DNA of 64,000 bases from Streptomyces sp. NRRL F-6131 (GTDB taxonomy: Bacteria; Actinomycetota; Actinomycetes; Streptomycetales; Streptomycetaceae), in NCBI GenBank assembly GCA_000719695.1, contig JOHN01000006.1, positions 62,001 to 126,000 on the forward strand, read 5' to 3'. Position 1 is the stretch's first letter. The number at the start of each line of letters is the position of its first letter. The translations under genes and the position numbers were made by a program. Below the pieces are notes generated by a model that worked only from the letters and a program-made list of their open reading frames with translations, searched no databases and was not told the origin of the DNA. Positions 7,124 through 16,412 of this stretch are shown piece by piece.

Positions 7124-8743
7124 ATGGCGAACCGCTGGAAGCCCCTGGTCGTCCTCGGGACCGGCCAGTTCCTGATGGTGCTGGACGCCTCGGTGATGAA
7201 CGTGTCGATCAGCCAGCTGGTCGAGGACTTCGACACCGAGGTCACCGCCATCCAGGCCGTCATCACCCTGTACACCCTGGTGATGGCGGCCTTCATGCTG
7301 ACCGGCGGGAAGATCGGCGACATGTTCGGGCGGCGCCGGGTCTTCGTGATCGGCCTGGTCGTGTACGGGATCGGCTCGGGGCTGACCGCGGTCGCGCCCA
7401 CGGTCGGGGTGCTCGCCCTGGGCTGGTCGGTCATCGAGGGCCTGGGGGCCGCCCTGGTGCTGCCCGCGCTGGCCGCGCTGGTGGCCGGCTCGTACAGCGG
7501 CCGGGACCGGGCCACCGCCTACGGCGTGATCGGGGGCCTGGCGGGCGCCGGCATCGCGGTCGGGCCGCTGCTCGGCGGCTGGGTCACCACCTACCTGACC
7601 TGGCGACTGGTGTTCGCCGGCGAGGTGGTGCTGGTGGTGGCGATGCTGCTGCTGATGCGCTGGGTCCCGGCGCAGCCGCGGCCGACCGACCGCCCCCGGC
7701 TCGACGTGCTCGGCGTCGTGCTGTCCGCCAGCGGTCTGGCCGCCATGGTGCTGGCCGTGCTGCAGAGCGGCAGCTGGGGCTGGGTCCAGCCGCGCAACCC
7801 GCCGTTCACCGTCCTCGGCTTCGCGCCGACCCTGTTCGTCGTCGCGTTCGGCGCCGGACTGACGTACGCGTTCTGCGTGCACGAGCGCCGGCGCGAGGGC
7901 CGGGGCCGCACGCCCCTGGTCTCGCTCGACCTGTTCGGCAACCGGACTCTGCGCTCGGGCCTGACCACCCTGTTCAACCAGAACACCGTCCTGCTGGGCC
8001 TGTTCTTCGTCATCCCGCTCTACCTCCAGGTCGTCCAGGGCCTGGACGCCTTCGAGACCGGCCTGCGGCTGCTGCCGGTGTCCGTGACGATGCTCGGCGC
8101 GTCGATGTCCGGCACCCTGCTGCTGCGCTTCGCCTCGCCGCGCACCATCTGCCGGGTGGGCCTGCTCGTGCTGCTCGCCGCCACCCTGTGGCTGATCGGC
8201 GCGATCGGGCCGGACCTGCACGGCGCCTCGTTCGCCGGGGCGATGGCCCTGCTCGGCGTCGGCATGGGGATGCTCGCCTCCCAACTGGGCAACACGGTGC
8301 AGTCCAGCGTGCGGGCGGAGGAGCGCAGCGAGGCCGGCGGGCTGCAGTACACCGCGCAGAACCTCGGCTCCTCGCTGGGGACGGCGCTGATCGGCGCGAT
8401 CCTCATCGGCGCCCTCGCCACCTCCGTCACCAGCCGGATCGAGGGCGACCCGCGGGTCTCGGCGGCCGTCGCCGAGCAGGCCGGCGTCCGGGTCGAGGCG
8501 GGCGTGTCCTTCGTCCCGGCCGACGACGTGGCGGCCGCGCTCGCCGCCCGGCCGGAGGTGCCGCCCGAGGAGGCCGCGGCCGTGGTCGAGCACTACGAGA
8601 ACGCGCAGATCAACGGCCTCAAGGCCGCCGTGCTCGCCTGCTCCGGCATCACCGCCGGCGCCGTCCTCTTCACCGGCCACCTCCCCGCCACCCGCCCGGC
8701 CTCCCGACCGGGAAGCCGCCAGAAGGGCCGCCCGGCCCGCTGA
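7124..8743 (+). CDS. MFS drug exporter, DHA2 (14-helix) family
   Basis: 539 aa. Begins MANRWKPLVVLGTGQFLMVLDASVMNVS, the standard opening of DHA2/EmrB-type proton-driven exporters, with motif A (GGKIGDMFGRRR) between helices 2 and 3 and motif C-like sequence (GVIGGLAGAGIAVGPLLGG) in helix 5. About 14 hydrophobic helices are present. It should export amphipathic drugs or metabolites across the cytoplasmic membrane. The ATG follows the SHOCT gene stop by two bases, so translation is probably coupled. The only odd feature is a long acidic loop (EEAAAVVEHYENAQING) before the last helix, as is common in streptomycete members. Confidence 0.88.
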   Translation: MANRWKPLVVLGTGQFLMVLDASVMNVSISQLVEDFDTEVTAIQAVITLYTLVMAAFMLTGGKIGDMFGRRRVFVIGLVVYGIGSGLTAVAPTVGVLALGWSVIEGLGAALVLPALAALVAGSYSGRDRATAYGVIGGLAGAGIAVGPLLGGWVTTYLTWRLVFAGEVVLVVAMLLLMRWVPAQPRPTDRPRLDVLGVVLSASGLAAMVLAVLQSGSWGWVQPRNPPFTVLGFAPTLFVVAFGAGLTYAFCVHERRREGRGRTPLVSLDLFGNRTLRSGLTTLFNQNTVLLGLFFVIPLYLQVVQGLDAFETGLRLLPVSVTMLGASMSGTLLLRFASPRTICRVGLLVLLAATLWLIGAIGPDLHGASFAGAMALLGVGMGMLASQLGNTVQSSVRAEERSEAGGLQYTAQNLGSSLGTALIGAILIGALATSVTSRIEGDPRVSAAVAEQAGVRVEAGVSFVPADDVAAALAARPEVPPEEAAAVVEHYENAQINGLKAAVLACSGITAGAVLFTGHLPATRPASRPGSRQKGRPAR

Positions 8744-8776
8744 CCCACCGCGCGCGGGGACACCCGTTCCGGGCGG

Positions 8777-9310
8777 TCAGTGGCCGACGGCGACCTTGGC
8801 CGCGACGATGATCAGGCCGAGGACCAGGTTGACGGCGCCCTCGGCCACGATCTGGCGCGGTGGTGCGCCGGCCCGCCGGGCGCCCAGGGTGGCCCAGGCC
8901 ACCTGCTGGAAGACCGCGACGCCGAGGGCGAGCCAGGCGTTCTCGCCGGTCCCGAGCCAGGGACTGAGCAGGACCGCCAGGGCGGGCAGCGCGGCGGCCT
9001 CGACGATCGGCCACTCGTGGCGGCCGACCTCGCGCACCTGGCGCCGGGTGACCAGTTCCCCCGCCTCCCGCCGTCCGGCGACGTGGGCGTACACGTGGGC
9101 GGCCCAGAAGACCAGCCCGGTGATCACCAGCAGCAGGATGAGCGACAGCCGCGGGTGCGGCTCGTGCAGGCTGGAGGCGGCGATCACGGAGGCCGCCAGC
9201 ATCGAGCCGTACACGGCGCCGGCGTAGTCCGTCGGCTGCGCGGGCACGGCCGCGCCCGGTTCGGGCGGGCCGGGGACACGGCGGCGGGGTGCCGGTCCGG
9301 GGACGGTCAC
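8777..9310 (-). CDS. Small integral membrane protein of unknown function
   Basis: 177 aa with about four or five membrane helices (AVYGSMLAASVIAASSL, LSLILLLVITGLVFWAAHVYAHVAG, IVEAAALPALAVLLSP, NAWLALGVAVFQQVAWATLG, VNLVLGLIIVAAKVAVG). The histidines inside the second helix (HVYAHVAGRRE) recall streptomycete membrane proteins of this size, but I cannot name a function. The GTG start at 9310 has a strong AGGAGG five bases upstream. It converges with the MFS gene and is divergent from the LuxR-type gene at 9581. The 270 bases between those two starts should hold both promoters. Confidence 0.78.
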   Translation of the reverse strand: MTVPGPAPRRRVPGPPEPGAAVPAQPTDYAGAVYGSMLAASVIAASSLHEPHPRLSLILLLVITGLVFWAAHVYAHVAGRREAGELVTRRQVREVGRHEWPIVEAAALPALAVLLSPWLGTGENAWLALGVAVFQQVAWATLGARRAGAPPRQIVAEGAVNLVLGLIIVAAKVAVGH

Positions 9311-9580
9311 GACGGCCTCCTGGGGACTGCGCTCTGCCGGCTCGCTGAGCCCTTCCCCGCGATCCTCGCCGCTCCGGGGCCGTCCGGCCTCACCCCCGGC
9401 AGGTGAGGCGCGGGACCGGGCGGCCGATTCGCCCGGTTGGCACCCCCCGTCGGGGCCGTACTACGGTCGAGGGGGCGCTACCCCGAGCGGCTCACGGCAC
9501 CGTCGCCGACGGCCGCACCCCGGGCCGCGTCGCGCCCGGCCGTGCCCTCCCGCACGGCGGAACCACCAGGCGGTGACCGA

Positions 9581-12355
9581 ATGCCGCACACCCGCACAGC
9601 GCCCGCACCCGTCTCCCCCCTGGTGACGGTGGCCCGGGGCGGCCCCGTCCCGGTGACCGCACCCGAGCCGGTAGCCGCGTCCGAGCCGGAAACCGCACCG
9701 GCGCGGCTGCCCAACGGCGACCCGATGCTGGTCACCCGGGTCCGGCCACCGGGCCCGCCGGCCGCCGCCTTCCTGCGCCGCGACCGGCTGCTCGACCGCC
9801 TCGACGCCGCCGTGCTGCGGCCGGTCACCCTGGTCAACGGGCCCGCCGGGGCCGGGAAGACCCTGCTGGTGGCCGACTGGCTGGCCCGCGGTCGGCTCCC
9901 CGGCCCGGTGGGGTGGCTCACCCTGGAGCCGAGCGACAACCAGCCCGGCACCTTCTGGGCCTACGTCCGCGAGGCCCTGCAGACCGGTGTCGCCGCTCTG
10001 CCCGAGGAGGTCGGCGCCCCCGCCCGGGCCGAGCACGTCGAACCGTCCCTGCTGATCCGGCTCGCCGCCTGGATCAACGCCCAGCCCGAACCGCTGGTGC
10101 TGGTGCTCGACGAGTGCGAGCACCTCGACAACCTCCGGCTCGCCGAGCAGCTGCACGACCTGGTCCGGCACACCGCCGGCCGGCTGCGGCTCGTCCTCGT
10201 CGGCCGCAGCGAGCCGCTGCTGCCGCTGCACCGCTACCGGACGGCGGGCGAACTCGCCGAGGTCCGGGCCGCCGACCTCGCGCTCGACCGGGCCGAGACC
10301 GCGGCCGTCCTGGCGCGCCACGGACTGCGCGTCGGCGCGTCCACCGCCCGTGCGGTGCACCGCACGGTGTCCGGCTGGGCGGCCGGCGTACGGCTGCTCG
10401 CCCTCGCCGCGCAGGACGCCGACGACCCGGAGGCGTACCTCGGGCGGATCGACGCCGGTCCGGACGCACTGGCGGACTTCCTGCTCGCCGAGGTCCTGCG
10501 GACCCAGCCCGCGCCGACCCAGGACCTGCTGCTGCGCTGCAGCTTCCTGGGCCGGGTCCACCCCGACCTCGCCGACGCGCTCACCGGCCGCCGCGACGGG
10601 CGGCGGATCCTGGAGCGGCTGCACCAGGAGAACGCGTTCACCGAGGCCCTGCCCGACGGCTGGTACCGGCTGCACCCGATGTTCGCCGGGATCCTGCGGC
10701 TGCACCTGCGCGCCGCCGCCCCGGACCGGATCGACGGGCTGCGGGTGCGGGCCGCGCGCTGGCTCGCCGACCACGGCCAGTACCGGGCCGCGCTGGACCA
10801 CGCGGCGGCGGCCGGCGCCTGGGAGCGGGCGGCACGGCTGCTGGTCGACGAGTTCGCCCTCGGCGAGCTGGTCGCCGGGCGGGACGCGCCCCGGCTGTGC
10901 GCCCTGTTCGCCGGGATGCCGCCGACCGAGCACGCGCCGGCCGCCGAACTGGTCCGCGCGGCCGTCCACCTGGCCCACGACGAGGCCGCCACCGCCCTGC
11001 GGATCCTGGAGCACGTCGAACCCCGGCTGCCCGCCGACGGCACCGCGTTCCAGCTGGCGGCGGCCTTCGTCCGCACCGGCGCGGCCCGGCTGCTCGGCTC
11101 GGCCCCGCTCGCCGACCGGGCCGCCCGCCGGGCCCGCGAGCTGGAGCGGCGGGCGCCGGCCGACCTGGCGGACCGCCACCCCGAGCTGCTCACCCTGATC
11201 GCCGCCGACCTCGGCTCCGCGCTGCTCTGGCACGGTCGCCTGGACGAGGCCTGCCGGGCCCTGGACCGCGCGGCGCGGGCCCCCGTCTCGCCGACCACCG
11301 CCCGGCTGCGCCACGACGCGCTGTGCCGGCTCGCGCTGATCGACTACCTGCGCGGCCGGCCCGGGCGGGCCGAGCGCCGGGTCCGGGAGGCGGACGAGGA
11401 GGCGGACCGCTCCAGCCTGCCGCCCGACAGCCGCACCGGGGTCCGCCACCTGGTGCTGGCCGCCACCGCGCTGGAACGCGACGAGGTGGCCGAGGCCCGC
11501 GAGACCCTGCACCGGATGACCACCGGCGGCGCCCCGGAGCACGATCCGGTGGTCACGCTGGGGAGCAGCGTCATCCGGGCCAAGCTGCACCTGGCCCAGG
11601 GCCGTCCGGACACCGCGCTGCGGCTGCTGGAGGAGACCCGGCGGCACGCCCTCGCGGACCGCCCCTCCGACTGGAGCCGCGAGCGGCTCGCCGTCACCGC
11701 CTGCGCCGCGCACCTGGTGGCCGGTCGGCCGCAGGCGGCGGTGGCGGTCCTGGACGACGTGCCGATTCGGGCGCCGGACTCGGTCGTGATCGCGGCGCGG
11801 GCCCGGCTCGCGGCCGGCCGGGACGAGGAGGGCACCCTGACCGAGCTGCGCGCCCTGTGCGACGACCCGGAGGTGGGCAGCGCGACCCGCACCCGGGCGC
11901 TGCTGCTGCTGGCCCAGGCCGAGGCCGAGCACGACGGCCCGGTCAGCACCCGGCTGCTGACCCGGGCGCTCGTCACCGCCGAACCGGAGCGGCTCTGCCG
12001 GCCGTTCCGCGAGTCGGCCCCGTGGGTGCGCCGCCGGCTGCGCCGGCTGCCCCGGCTGGCGAGCGCGCACAGCTGGCTCCCGGGCGACCTGCGGCCGCAG
12101 GGCCCCGGTCCGGATCCGGGCCGGGCCGCGGACGGCGAACCGGCGCCGCCGACCGAGCCGCTCACCGAACGGGAGCGGGAGATCCTGCTGTGCGCCGCCC
12201 GGCTGCTGTCGACCCAGGAGATCGCCGACGAGCTGTTCCTGTCGCCGAACACCGTCAAGACGCACCTCAAGAGCGTCAACCGGAAGCTGCTCACCGCCAA
12301 CCGCCGCGACGCGGTGCGCACCGCCGCCCGGCTGCGGCTGCTGGACGGGCCCTGA
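9581..12355 (+). CDS. Large ATP-binding LuxR-family regulator (MalT-like)
   Basis: 924 aa. N-terminal NTPase with Walker A (NGPAGAGKTLLVADW, about residue 88) and Walker B (LVLVLDECEHL); a long helical TPR-like middle; and a C-terminal LuxR HTH (LTEREREILLCAARL, TQEIADELFLSPNTVKTHL). Such MalT/LAL-type proteins are ATP-dependent transcription activators that bind an inducer through the helical region. I chose the ATG at 9581 (MPHTRT) because an AGGCGG sequence precedes it and the sequence upstream is not protein-like; a start at 9437 is also open. It is followed by a tandem-repeat tract and lies near the GH15 gene, which it might control. That link is inference. Confidence 0.87.
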   Translation: MPHTRTAPAPVSPLVTVARGGPVPVTAPEPVAASEPETAPARLPNGDPMLVTRVRPPGPPAAAFLRRDRLLDRLDAAVLRPVTLVNGPAGAGKTLLVADWLARGRLPGPVGWLTLEPSDNQPGTFWAYVREALQTGVAALPEEVGAPARAEHVEPSLLIRLAAWINAQPEPLVLVLDECEHLDNLRLAEQLHDLVRHTAGRLRLVLVGRSEPLLPLHRYRTAGELAEVRAADLALDRAETAAVLARHGLRVGASTARAVHRTVSGWAAGVRLLALAAQDADDPEAYLGRIDAGPDALADFLLAEVLRTQPAPTQDLLLRCSFLGRVHPDLADALTGRRDGRRILERLHQENAFTEALPDGWYRLHPMFAGILRLHLRAAAPDRIDGLRVRAARWLADHGQYRAALDHAAAAGAWERAARLLVDEFALGELVAGRDAPRLCALFAGMPPTEHAPAAELVRAAVHLAHDEAATALRILEHVEPRLPADGTAFQLAAAFVRTGAARLLGSAPLADRAARRARELERRAPADLADRHPELLTLIAADLGSALLWHGRLDEACRALDRAARAPVSPTTARLRHDALCRLALIDYLRGRPGRAERRVREADEEADRSSLPPDSRTGVRHLVLAATALERDEVAEARETLHRMTTGGAPEHDPVVTLGSSVIRAKLHLAQGRPDTALRLLEETRRHALADRPSDWSRERLAVTACAAHLVAGRPQAAVAVLDDVPIRAPDSVVIAARARLAAGRDEEGTLTELRALCDDPEVGSATRTRALLLLAQAEAEHDGPVSTRLLTRALVTAEPERLCRPFRESAPWVRRRLRRLPRLASAHSWLPGDLRPQGPGPDPGRAADGEPAPPTEPLTEREREILLCAARLLSTQEIADELFLSPNTVKTHLKSVNRKLLTANRRDAVRTAARLRLLDGP

Positions 12356-12371
12356 GCCGGCCGGTCGGTGC

Positions 12372-12435
12372 GGGAGGGCTCACCCGGGAGGCCTCACCCG
12401 GGCAGGACTCACCCCGGCAGGACTCACCCCGGCAG
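12372..12435. repeat. Four 14-15-bp tandem repeats over a stop codon
   Basis: Units of about 15 bp, diverging from gggagggctcaccc (12372) through gggaggcctcaccc (12386) to two identical ggcaggactcacccc copies (12401-12415, 12416-12430). The last copy contains the stop codon of the minus-strand gene at 12424-12624. The tract fills the whole gap between the two convergent genes. Confidence 0.85.
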
Positions 12436-12624
12436 CCGGTGCAGCTCCGTCACGGTCAGCCCGAGCGCCTGGAAGCGGTTCAGCAGCCCGTACAGGTGCG
12501 CGTCGTCGACCACCTCGCCGACCAGCACCGTCTGGTCCGGGACGACCGTGCTCTCCAGCTCGGGGAAGCCCTCCCGGCGGGTCGTCTCCTGCAGTACGCC
12601 GGACACCCGGATCTCGTAGCGCAT
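12424..12624 (-). CDS. Conserved small protein, unknown function
   Basis: 66 aa (starts MRYEIRVSGVLQE, ends TVTELHRLPG). The alternating pattern suggests a small ferredoxin-like or beta-alpha fold (MRYEIRVSG, TVLVGEVVDDAHLYGLLNRFQALGLTVTELHR). Similar proteins of about this size are common hypothetical genes in streptomycetes. A GGAG lies about ten bases before the ATG, and codon bias is normal for the window, so I regard it as real. It converges with the LuxR-type gene and is divergent from the GH15 gene. Its function is unknown. Confidence 0.7.
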   Translation of the reverse strand: MRYEIRVSGVLQETTRREGFPELESTVVPDQTVLVGEVVDDAHLYGLLNRFQALGLTVTELHRLPG

Positions 12625-12859
12625 GGGGCCGGCTCCCTTCGCCTCGGCGGTGGCGTCCAGTCTCGTCGCCGTCGCAACGGCGCCGCATCACCCCCGTGAG
12701 GTGACCTCCCGGGGCACCGCGCGGAGCAACGCGGGGGGAGGGCGGAGGTGACGGCGACGACGGCCGGGCGGCCACCCGGGCCGGGTGATCCGCCGACCCG
12801 GCGGCGGTCCGTACGGTGGCGACGCCGGCAGTCCCTCCGTCCGCCAGGGAGCCCCCGCC

Positions 12860-14689
12860 ATGAGTCCCTACCCTCCGATCGCCGACCACGGCGTCATCGG
12901 CGATCTGCAGACCGCCGCCCTCGTCTCCACGGCCGGCGACATCGACTGGTGGTGCACCCCCCGGTTCGACTCCCCCAGCCTCTTCGCCGCCCTGCTGGAC
13001 CACGCCGGGGGCGGCCGCTGCCGCCTCGCCGTCGACCGGGACGCCGTGCCCGACGTCTCGGTGAAGCAGCTCTACCTCGCCGACACGGCCATCCTGGTCA
13101 CCCGCTTCCTCTCCCCCGAGGGGGTGGCCGAGGTGGTCGACTTCATGCTGCCCGACACCTCGCCGACCCCGAACGACCGGCACCGGATCGTCCGGGCCGC
13201 CCGGGTGGTCCGGGGCCGGGTGCCGTTCGTGCTGGAGTGCCGGCCGCGCTTCGACTACGGCCGCGCCGAACACACCCTCACCGTGCTGGACGACCACGGC
13301 GTCCGACTGGGCGGACCCGGCCAGGACCTCTGCGTGCAGACCACCGGGCCGGTCGTGCTGCGCCCGGACGGCGCCGACGTGACCGCCCGGTTCACCCTGG
13401 AGGCGGGGCGGACGGCGACCGTCAGCCTCACCACCCTGCCCCCGGACGCCGAGTCGCCCGCGCCACCGACGGACGAGGCGACCCTGGCCGCCTTCGAGGC
13501 CTGCCGGTCGTTCTGGTACGGGTGGCTCAGGGCGTCCACCTACCGGGGGCGCTGGCGCCAGATCGTCGACCGCTCGGCGATCACCCTCAAGCTGCTCAGC
13601 TACCGCCCGACCGGCGCGCTGATCGCCGCCGCCACCACGGGCCTGCCCGAGCAGATCGGCGGCGAGCGGAACTGGGACTACCGCTACACCTGGATCCGGG
13701 ACGCCTCGCTGTCCGTGCACACCCTGATCGGCCTCGGCTTCCGGGAGGAGGCGCAGGCCTTCCGGCACTGGGTGCGCGAGCGGATCGAGACCGCCGGGAC
13801 CGAGCGCGCGGGGCTCCAGATCATGTACCGGGTGGACGGCGAGCCCCTGCTGGGCGAGGAGTCGCTCCCGCACTGGGAGGGCTACCGGGGTTCCGCCCCC
13901 GTCCGGGTCGGCAACGCCGCCGCCGACCAGCTCCAGCTGGACATCTACGGCGAGGCCGCGTTCGCCTTCGCGGCCGGCGAGGGCGACATGGGGGCGCTGC
14001 GCGGCTGGGACGCGTTCCGGCGGATGGTCGACTGGCTGACCGAGCAGTGGGACCGCCCCGACGAGGGCATCTGGGAGACCCGCGGCGGACGCCAGGACTT
14101 CACCTACAGCCGGCTGATGTGCTGGGTGGCCTTCGACCGCGCCGTCCGGCTGGCCCGCACCCACGCCCGCCCCGCGGACCTGGCCCGCTGGACCTCGGAG
14201 CGCGACGACATCCTGCGCCAGATCGTGCAGCGCGGCTGGAACCCCGAACGCCGGGCGTTCACCCAGCACTACCGCACCGAGGTGCTCGACGCCTCCCTGC
14301 TGCTGATGCCCAAGGTCGGCTTCCTCTCCCCCACCGACCCGGACTGGCTGTCCACCCTGGACGCCATGGACCGCGAACTGGTCTGCGACAGCCTGGTCTA
14401 CCGCTACGACCCGGCCGCCTCCCCCGACGGGCTGCGCGGCTCCGAGGGCACCTTCAACCTCTGCACCTTCCTCTACGTCGAGGCCACGGCCCGGGCCGGC
14501 CGGGTCGAACGGGCCCGGTACGCCTTCGACAAGATGCTCACCTACGCCAACCACGTCGGCCTGTTCGCCGAGGAGATCGGCCCCTCCGGCGAGCAACTGG
14601 GCAACTTCCCGCAGGCCTTCACCCACCTCGCGCTGATCGACGCGGCCCTCGCGCTGGACGAGGAGCTGGACCGCCGGGGCGCCGCCTGA
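12860..14689 (+). CDS. Glycoside hydrolase family 15 protein (trehalase/glucoamylase-like)
   Basis: 609 aa, cytoplasmic (no signal peptide). An N-terminal beta-sandwich domain typical of bacterial GH15 trehalase-like proteins (YPPIADHGVIGDLQTAALVS, GDIDWWCTPRFDSPS) precedes the (alpha/alpha)6 barrel. The characteristic GH15 motif GGERNWDYRYTWIRDAS lies near residue 275, and the acid-bearing motif DEGIWETRGGRQ near residue 415. Actinobacterial members of this type hydrolyse trehalose; glucoamylase activity is the main alternative. I chose the ATG at 12860 (MSPYPP), preceded by AGGGAG. The gene stands in a stress-type neighbourhood, which fits a role in trehalose turnover, but that is inference. 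Confidence 0.88.
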   Translation: MSPYPPIADHGVIGDLQTAALVSTAGDIDWWCTPRFDSPSLFAALLDHAGGGRCRLAVDRDAVPDVSVKQLYLADTAILVTRFLSPEGVAEVVDFMLPDTSPTPNDRHRIVRAARVVRGRVPFVLECRPRFDYGRAEHTLTVLDDHGVRLGGPGQDLCVQTTGPVVLRPDGADVTARFTLEAGRTATVSLTTLPPDAESPAPPTDEATLAAFEACRSFWYGWLRASTYRGRWRQIVDRSAITLKLLSYRPTGALIAAATTGLPEQIGGERNWDYRYTWIRDASLSVHTLIGLGFREEAQAFRHWVRERIETAGTERAGLQIMYRVDGEPLLGEESLPHWEGYRGSAPVRVGNAAADQLQLDIYGEAAFAFAAGEGDMGALRGWDAFRRMVDWLTEQWDRPDEGIWETRGGRQDFTYSRLMCWVAFDRAVRLARTHARPADLARWTSERDDILRQIVQRGWNPERRAFTQHYRTEVLDASLLLMPKVGFLSPTDPDWLSTLDAMDRELVCDSLVYRYDPAASPDGLRGSEGTFNLCTFLYVEATARAGRVERARYAFDKMLTYANHVGLFAEEIGPSGEQLGNFPQAFTHLALIDAALALDEELDRRGAA

Positions 14690-14800
14690 CGCACCGCCGA
14701 CCGGCCGACCGGCCGTTCCACGGACCGCGGACGTACGAGCGGGACGTGAGAGTGCCGGCGGACCGTGGGCGGAGCGCGGGCGTTCGAAAGGAGCCCGGAG

Positions 14801-16213
14801 ATGACCACGACGGGCGCCCGTCCGGGCGCGAGCGGACGGCGCGTGCTCGTGCCGCTCGCCCTGGCCCAGTTCATCTGCAGCTTCGCCGGCTCCAGCATGA
14901 ACGTGATGATCAACGACATCAGCGCGGACCTCGACACCAGCGTCCAGGGCGTCCAGGTCGCCATCACCGTGTTCCTGCTGGTGATGGCCGCGCTGATGAT
15001 CCCCGGCGGCAAGCTCACCGACCGCTGGGGCCGCAAACGCTGTCTGATGCTGGGTCTCGCCGTCTACGGGGTCGGCGCCCTGCTCAGTGCGGCGGCCCCC
15101 GGGCTCGGCGTGCTGATCCTCGGCAACTCCGTGCTGGAGGGCGTCGGCACGGCCCTGCTGATCCCGCCGGTCTACATCCTGACCACGCTGCTGTTCACCG
15201 GGACCGCCGCCCGGGCCCGCGCGTTCGGGGCCATCATGGCCCTCGGCGGCATCGGCGCGGCCGCCGGCCCGCTCATCGGCGGCCTGCTGACCACCGCGAT
15301 CGACTGGCGCGCCAACTTCGGCTTCCAGGTCGTGGTGGTGGCGGTGATCCTCTTCCTCACCCGCACCCTGGAGGACCCGCTCCCGCCCGACCCCGGCCGG
15401 TCCTTCGACACCGTCGGCGCGGTGCTGTCCGCGGCCGGCCTGGTCCTGCTGGTCACCGGCATCCTCGCCGCGGACGACGACGTCCGGCTGATGATCGGCC
15501 TGCTGGCGGCCGGCGCCGCCGTGCTGGTCGCCTTCTTCCGCTGGATCCGCCGACTGGAACGCACGGGCCGCGAACCGCTGCTGGCCACCGGTCTGTTCCG
15601 CGACCGGACGGCCAATCTGGGCCTGGTCACCCAGAACGCCCAGTGGCTGGTGCTGATGGGCGTCTCGTTCACCGTCGGCGCGTACCTCCAGGTGGTCCGC
15701 GGTTACAGCGCGATCGCCACCGGCGGGGTCTTCACCGCCGCCACCCTCGGTCTGCTCGCCACCTCACTGGCCGCCGAACGGCTGGCGCAGCGACGCTCCC
15801 AGCGCACCCTGATCGTCACCGGCTTCGCGACGACCACCGCCGGCATCGTCGTGCTGCTCCTGCTGGTGCGCGCCGTCGACGGCGTCTGGGCCTTCACCCC
15901 CGGGCTGCTGCTGATCGGCCTGGGCCTGGGACTGATGCTCACCCCCTCGGTCAACGTGGTGCAGTCGGCCTTCCCCGACAGCCGGCAGGGCGAGATCTCC
16001 GGGCTCTCCCGCAGCGTCTCCAACCTCGGCTCCTCGCTGGGCACCGCCATCGCCGGCACCATCCTGGTCGCCGAACTCACCAACGGCGGGTACGCGGCCG
16101 CGATGATCGCGCTGGCCGTGTTCGGGGTCGTCGGTCTCGGCGCGGCCCTGTTCCTGCCGCACGACCGGCCGGCGGGCGCGCACGACCGGCCGACGGGCGC
16201 GCCCGACCGCTGA
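14801..16213 (+). CDS. MFS drug exporter, DHA2 family
   Basis: 470 aa, starting MTTTGARPGASGRR then LVPLALAQFICSFAGSSMNVMI. Motif A is GGKLTDRWGRKRC and a motif-C-like segment is ALGGIGAAAGPLIGG. Around 14 helices are visible. It should export small molecules in exchange for protons. A clear AAGGAG lies upstream of the ATG at 14801. The C-terminus ends in a duplicated HDRPAGA/HDRPTGA unit (21-bp repeat at 16160-16201), another of the 3'-end repeats seen in this window. No cognate regulator is adjacent, and the substrate is unknown. Confidence 0.87.
   Translation: MTTTGARPGASGRRVLVPLALAQFICSFAGSSMNVMINDISADLDTSVQGVQVAITVFLLVMAALMIPGGKLTDRWGRKRCLMLGLAVYGVGALLSAAAPGLGVLILGNSVLEGVGTALLIPPVYILTTLLFTGTAARARAFGAIMALGGIGAAAGPLIGGLLTTAIDWRANFGFQVVVVAVILFLTRTLEDPLPPDPGRSFDTVGAVLSAAGLVLLVTGILAADDDVRLMIGLLAAGAAVLVAFFRWIRRLERTGREPLLATGLFRDRTANLGLVTQNAQWLVLMGVSFTVGAYLQVVRGYSAIATGGVFTAATLGLLATSLAAERLAQRRSQRTLIVTGFATTTAGIVVLLLLVRAVDGVWAFTPGLLLIGLGLGLMLTPSVNVVQSAFPDSRQGEISGLSRSVSNLGSSLGTAIAGTILVAELTNGGYAAAMIALAVFGVVGLGAALFLPHDRPAGAHDRPTGAPDR
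16160..16201. repeat. 21-bp tandem duplication at the 3' end of an MFS gene
   Basis: Two near-identical 21-bp units (cacgaccggccggcgggcgcg, 16160-16180; second copy 16181-16201 with one change) encode HDRPAGA and HDRPTGA, followed by a partial third copy (APDR) and the stop at 16211. Confidence 0.85.
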
Positions 16214-16251
16214 GCCCCGTCGGAGGTCCGGCGTCCCGGTCCCGCCGGTAT

Positions 16252-16307
16252 TGGCACGAGCGGGTTGTGCCACGGCTATTGACGAAAAATCCAACAGTGG
16301 CGATTCT
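16252..16307 (+). promoter_or_regulatory. Promoter and inverted repeat upstream of the secreted hydrolase gene
   Basis: TGGCAC (16252-16257) and GTGCCA (16267-16272) form a perfect inverted repeat with a nine-base spacer. It is followed at once by a housekeeping-type promoter: TTGACG (16279-16284), 17 bases, GATTCT (16302-16307), about 105 bases before the ATG. The layout suggests a regulator bound just upstream of -35. Confidence 0.55.
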
Positions 16308-16412
16308 CGACCCACCGAGTACGCAGGACATGACAGCCCGCCCGGGCGGCGCTCCGTGCCGCGGGCGGGTGTCGTCCGCGTCGTCCGCCCGCCACCCGGA
16401 ACTGGGGTGCTC

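Noticed and set aside
9461..12265. Minus-strand open frame of about 930 codons opposite the LuxR-type ATPase gene
   Set aside because: No protein-like motifs, while the plus strand has Walker A/B and an HTH in the right order.
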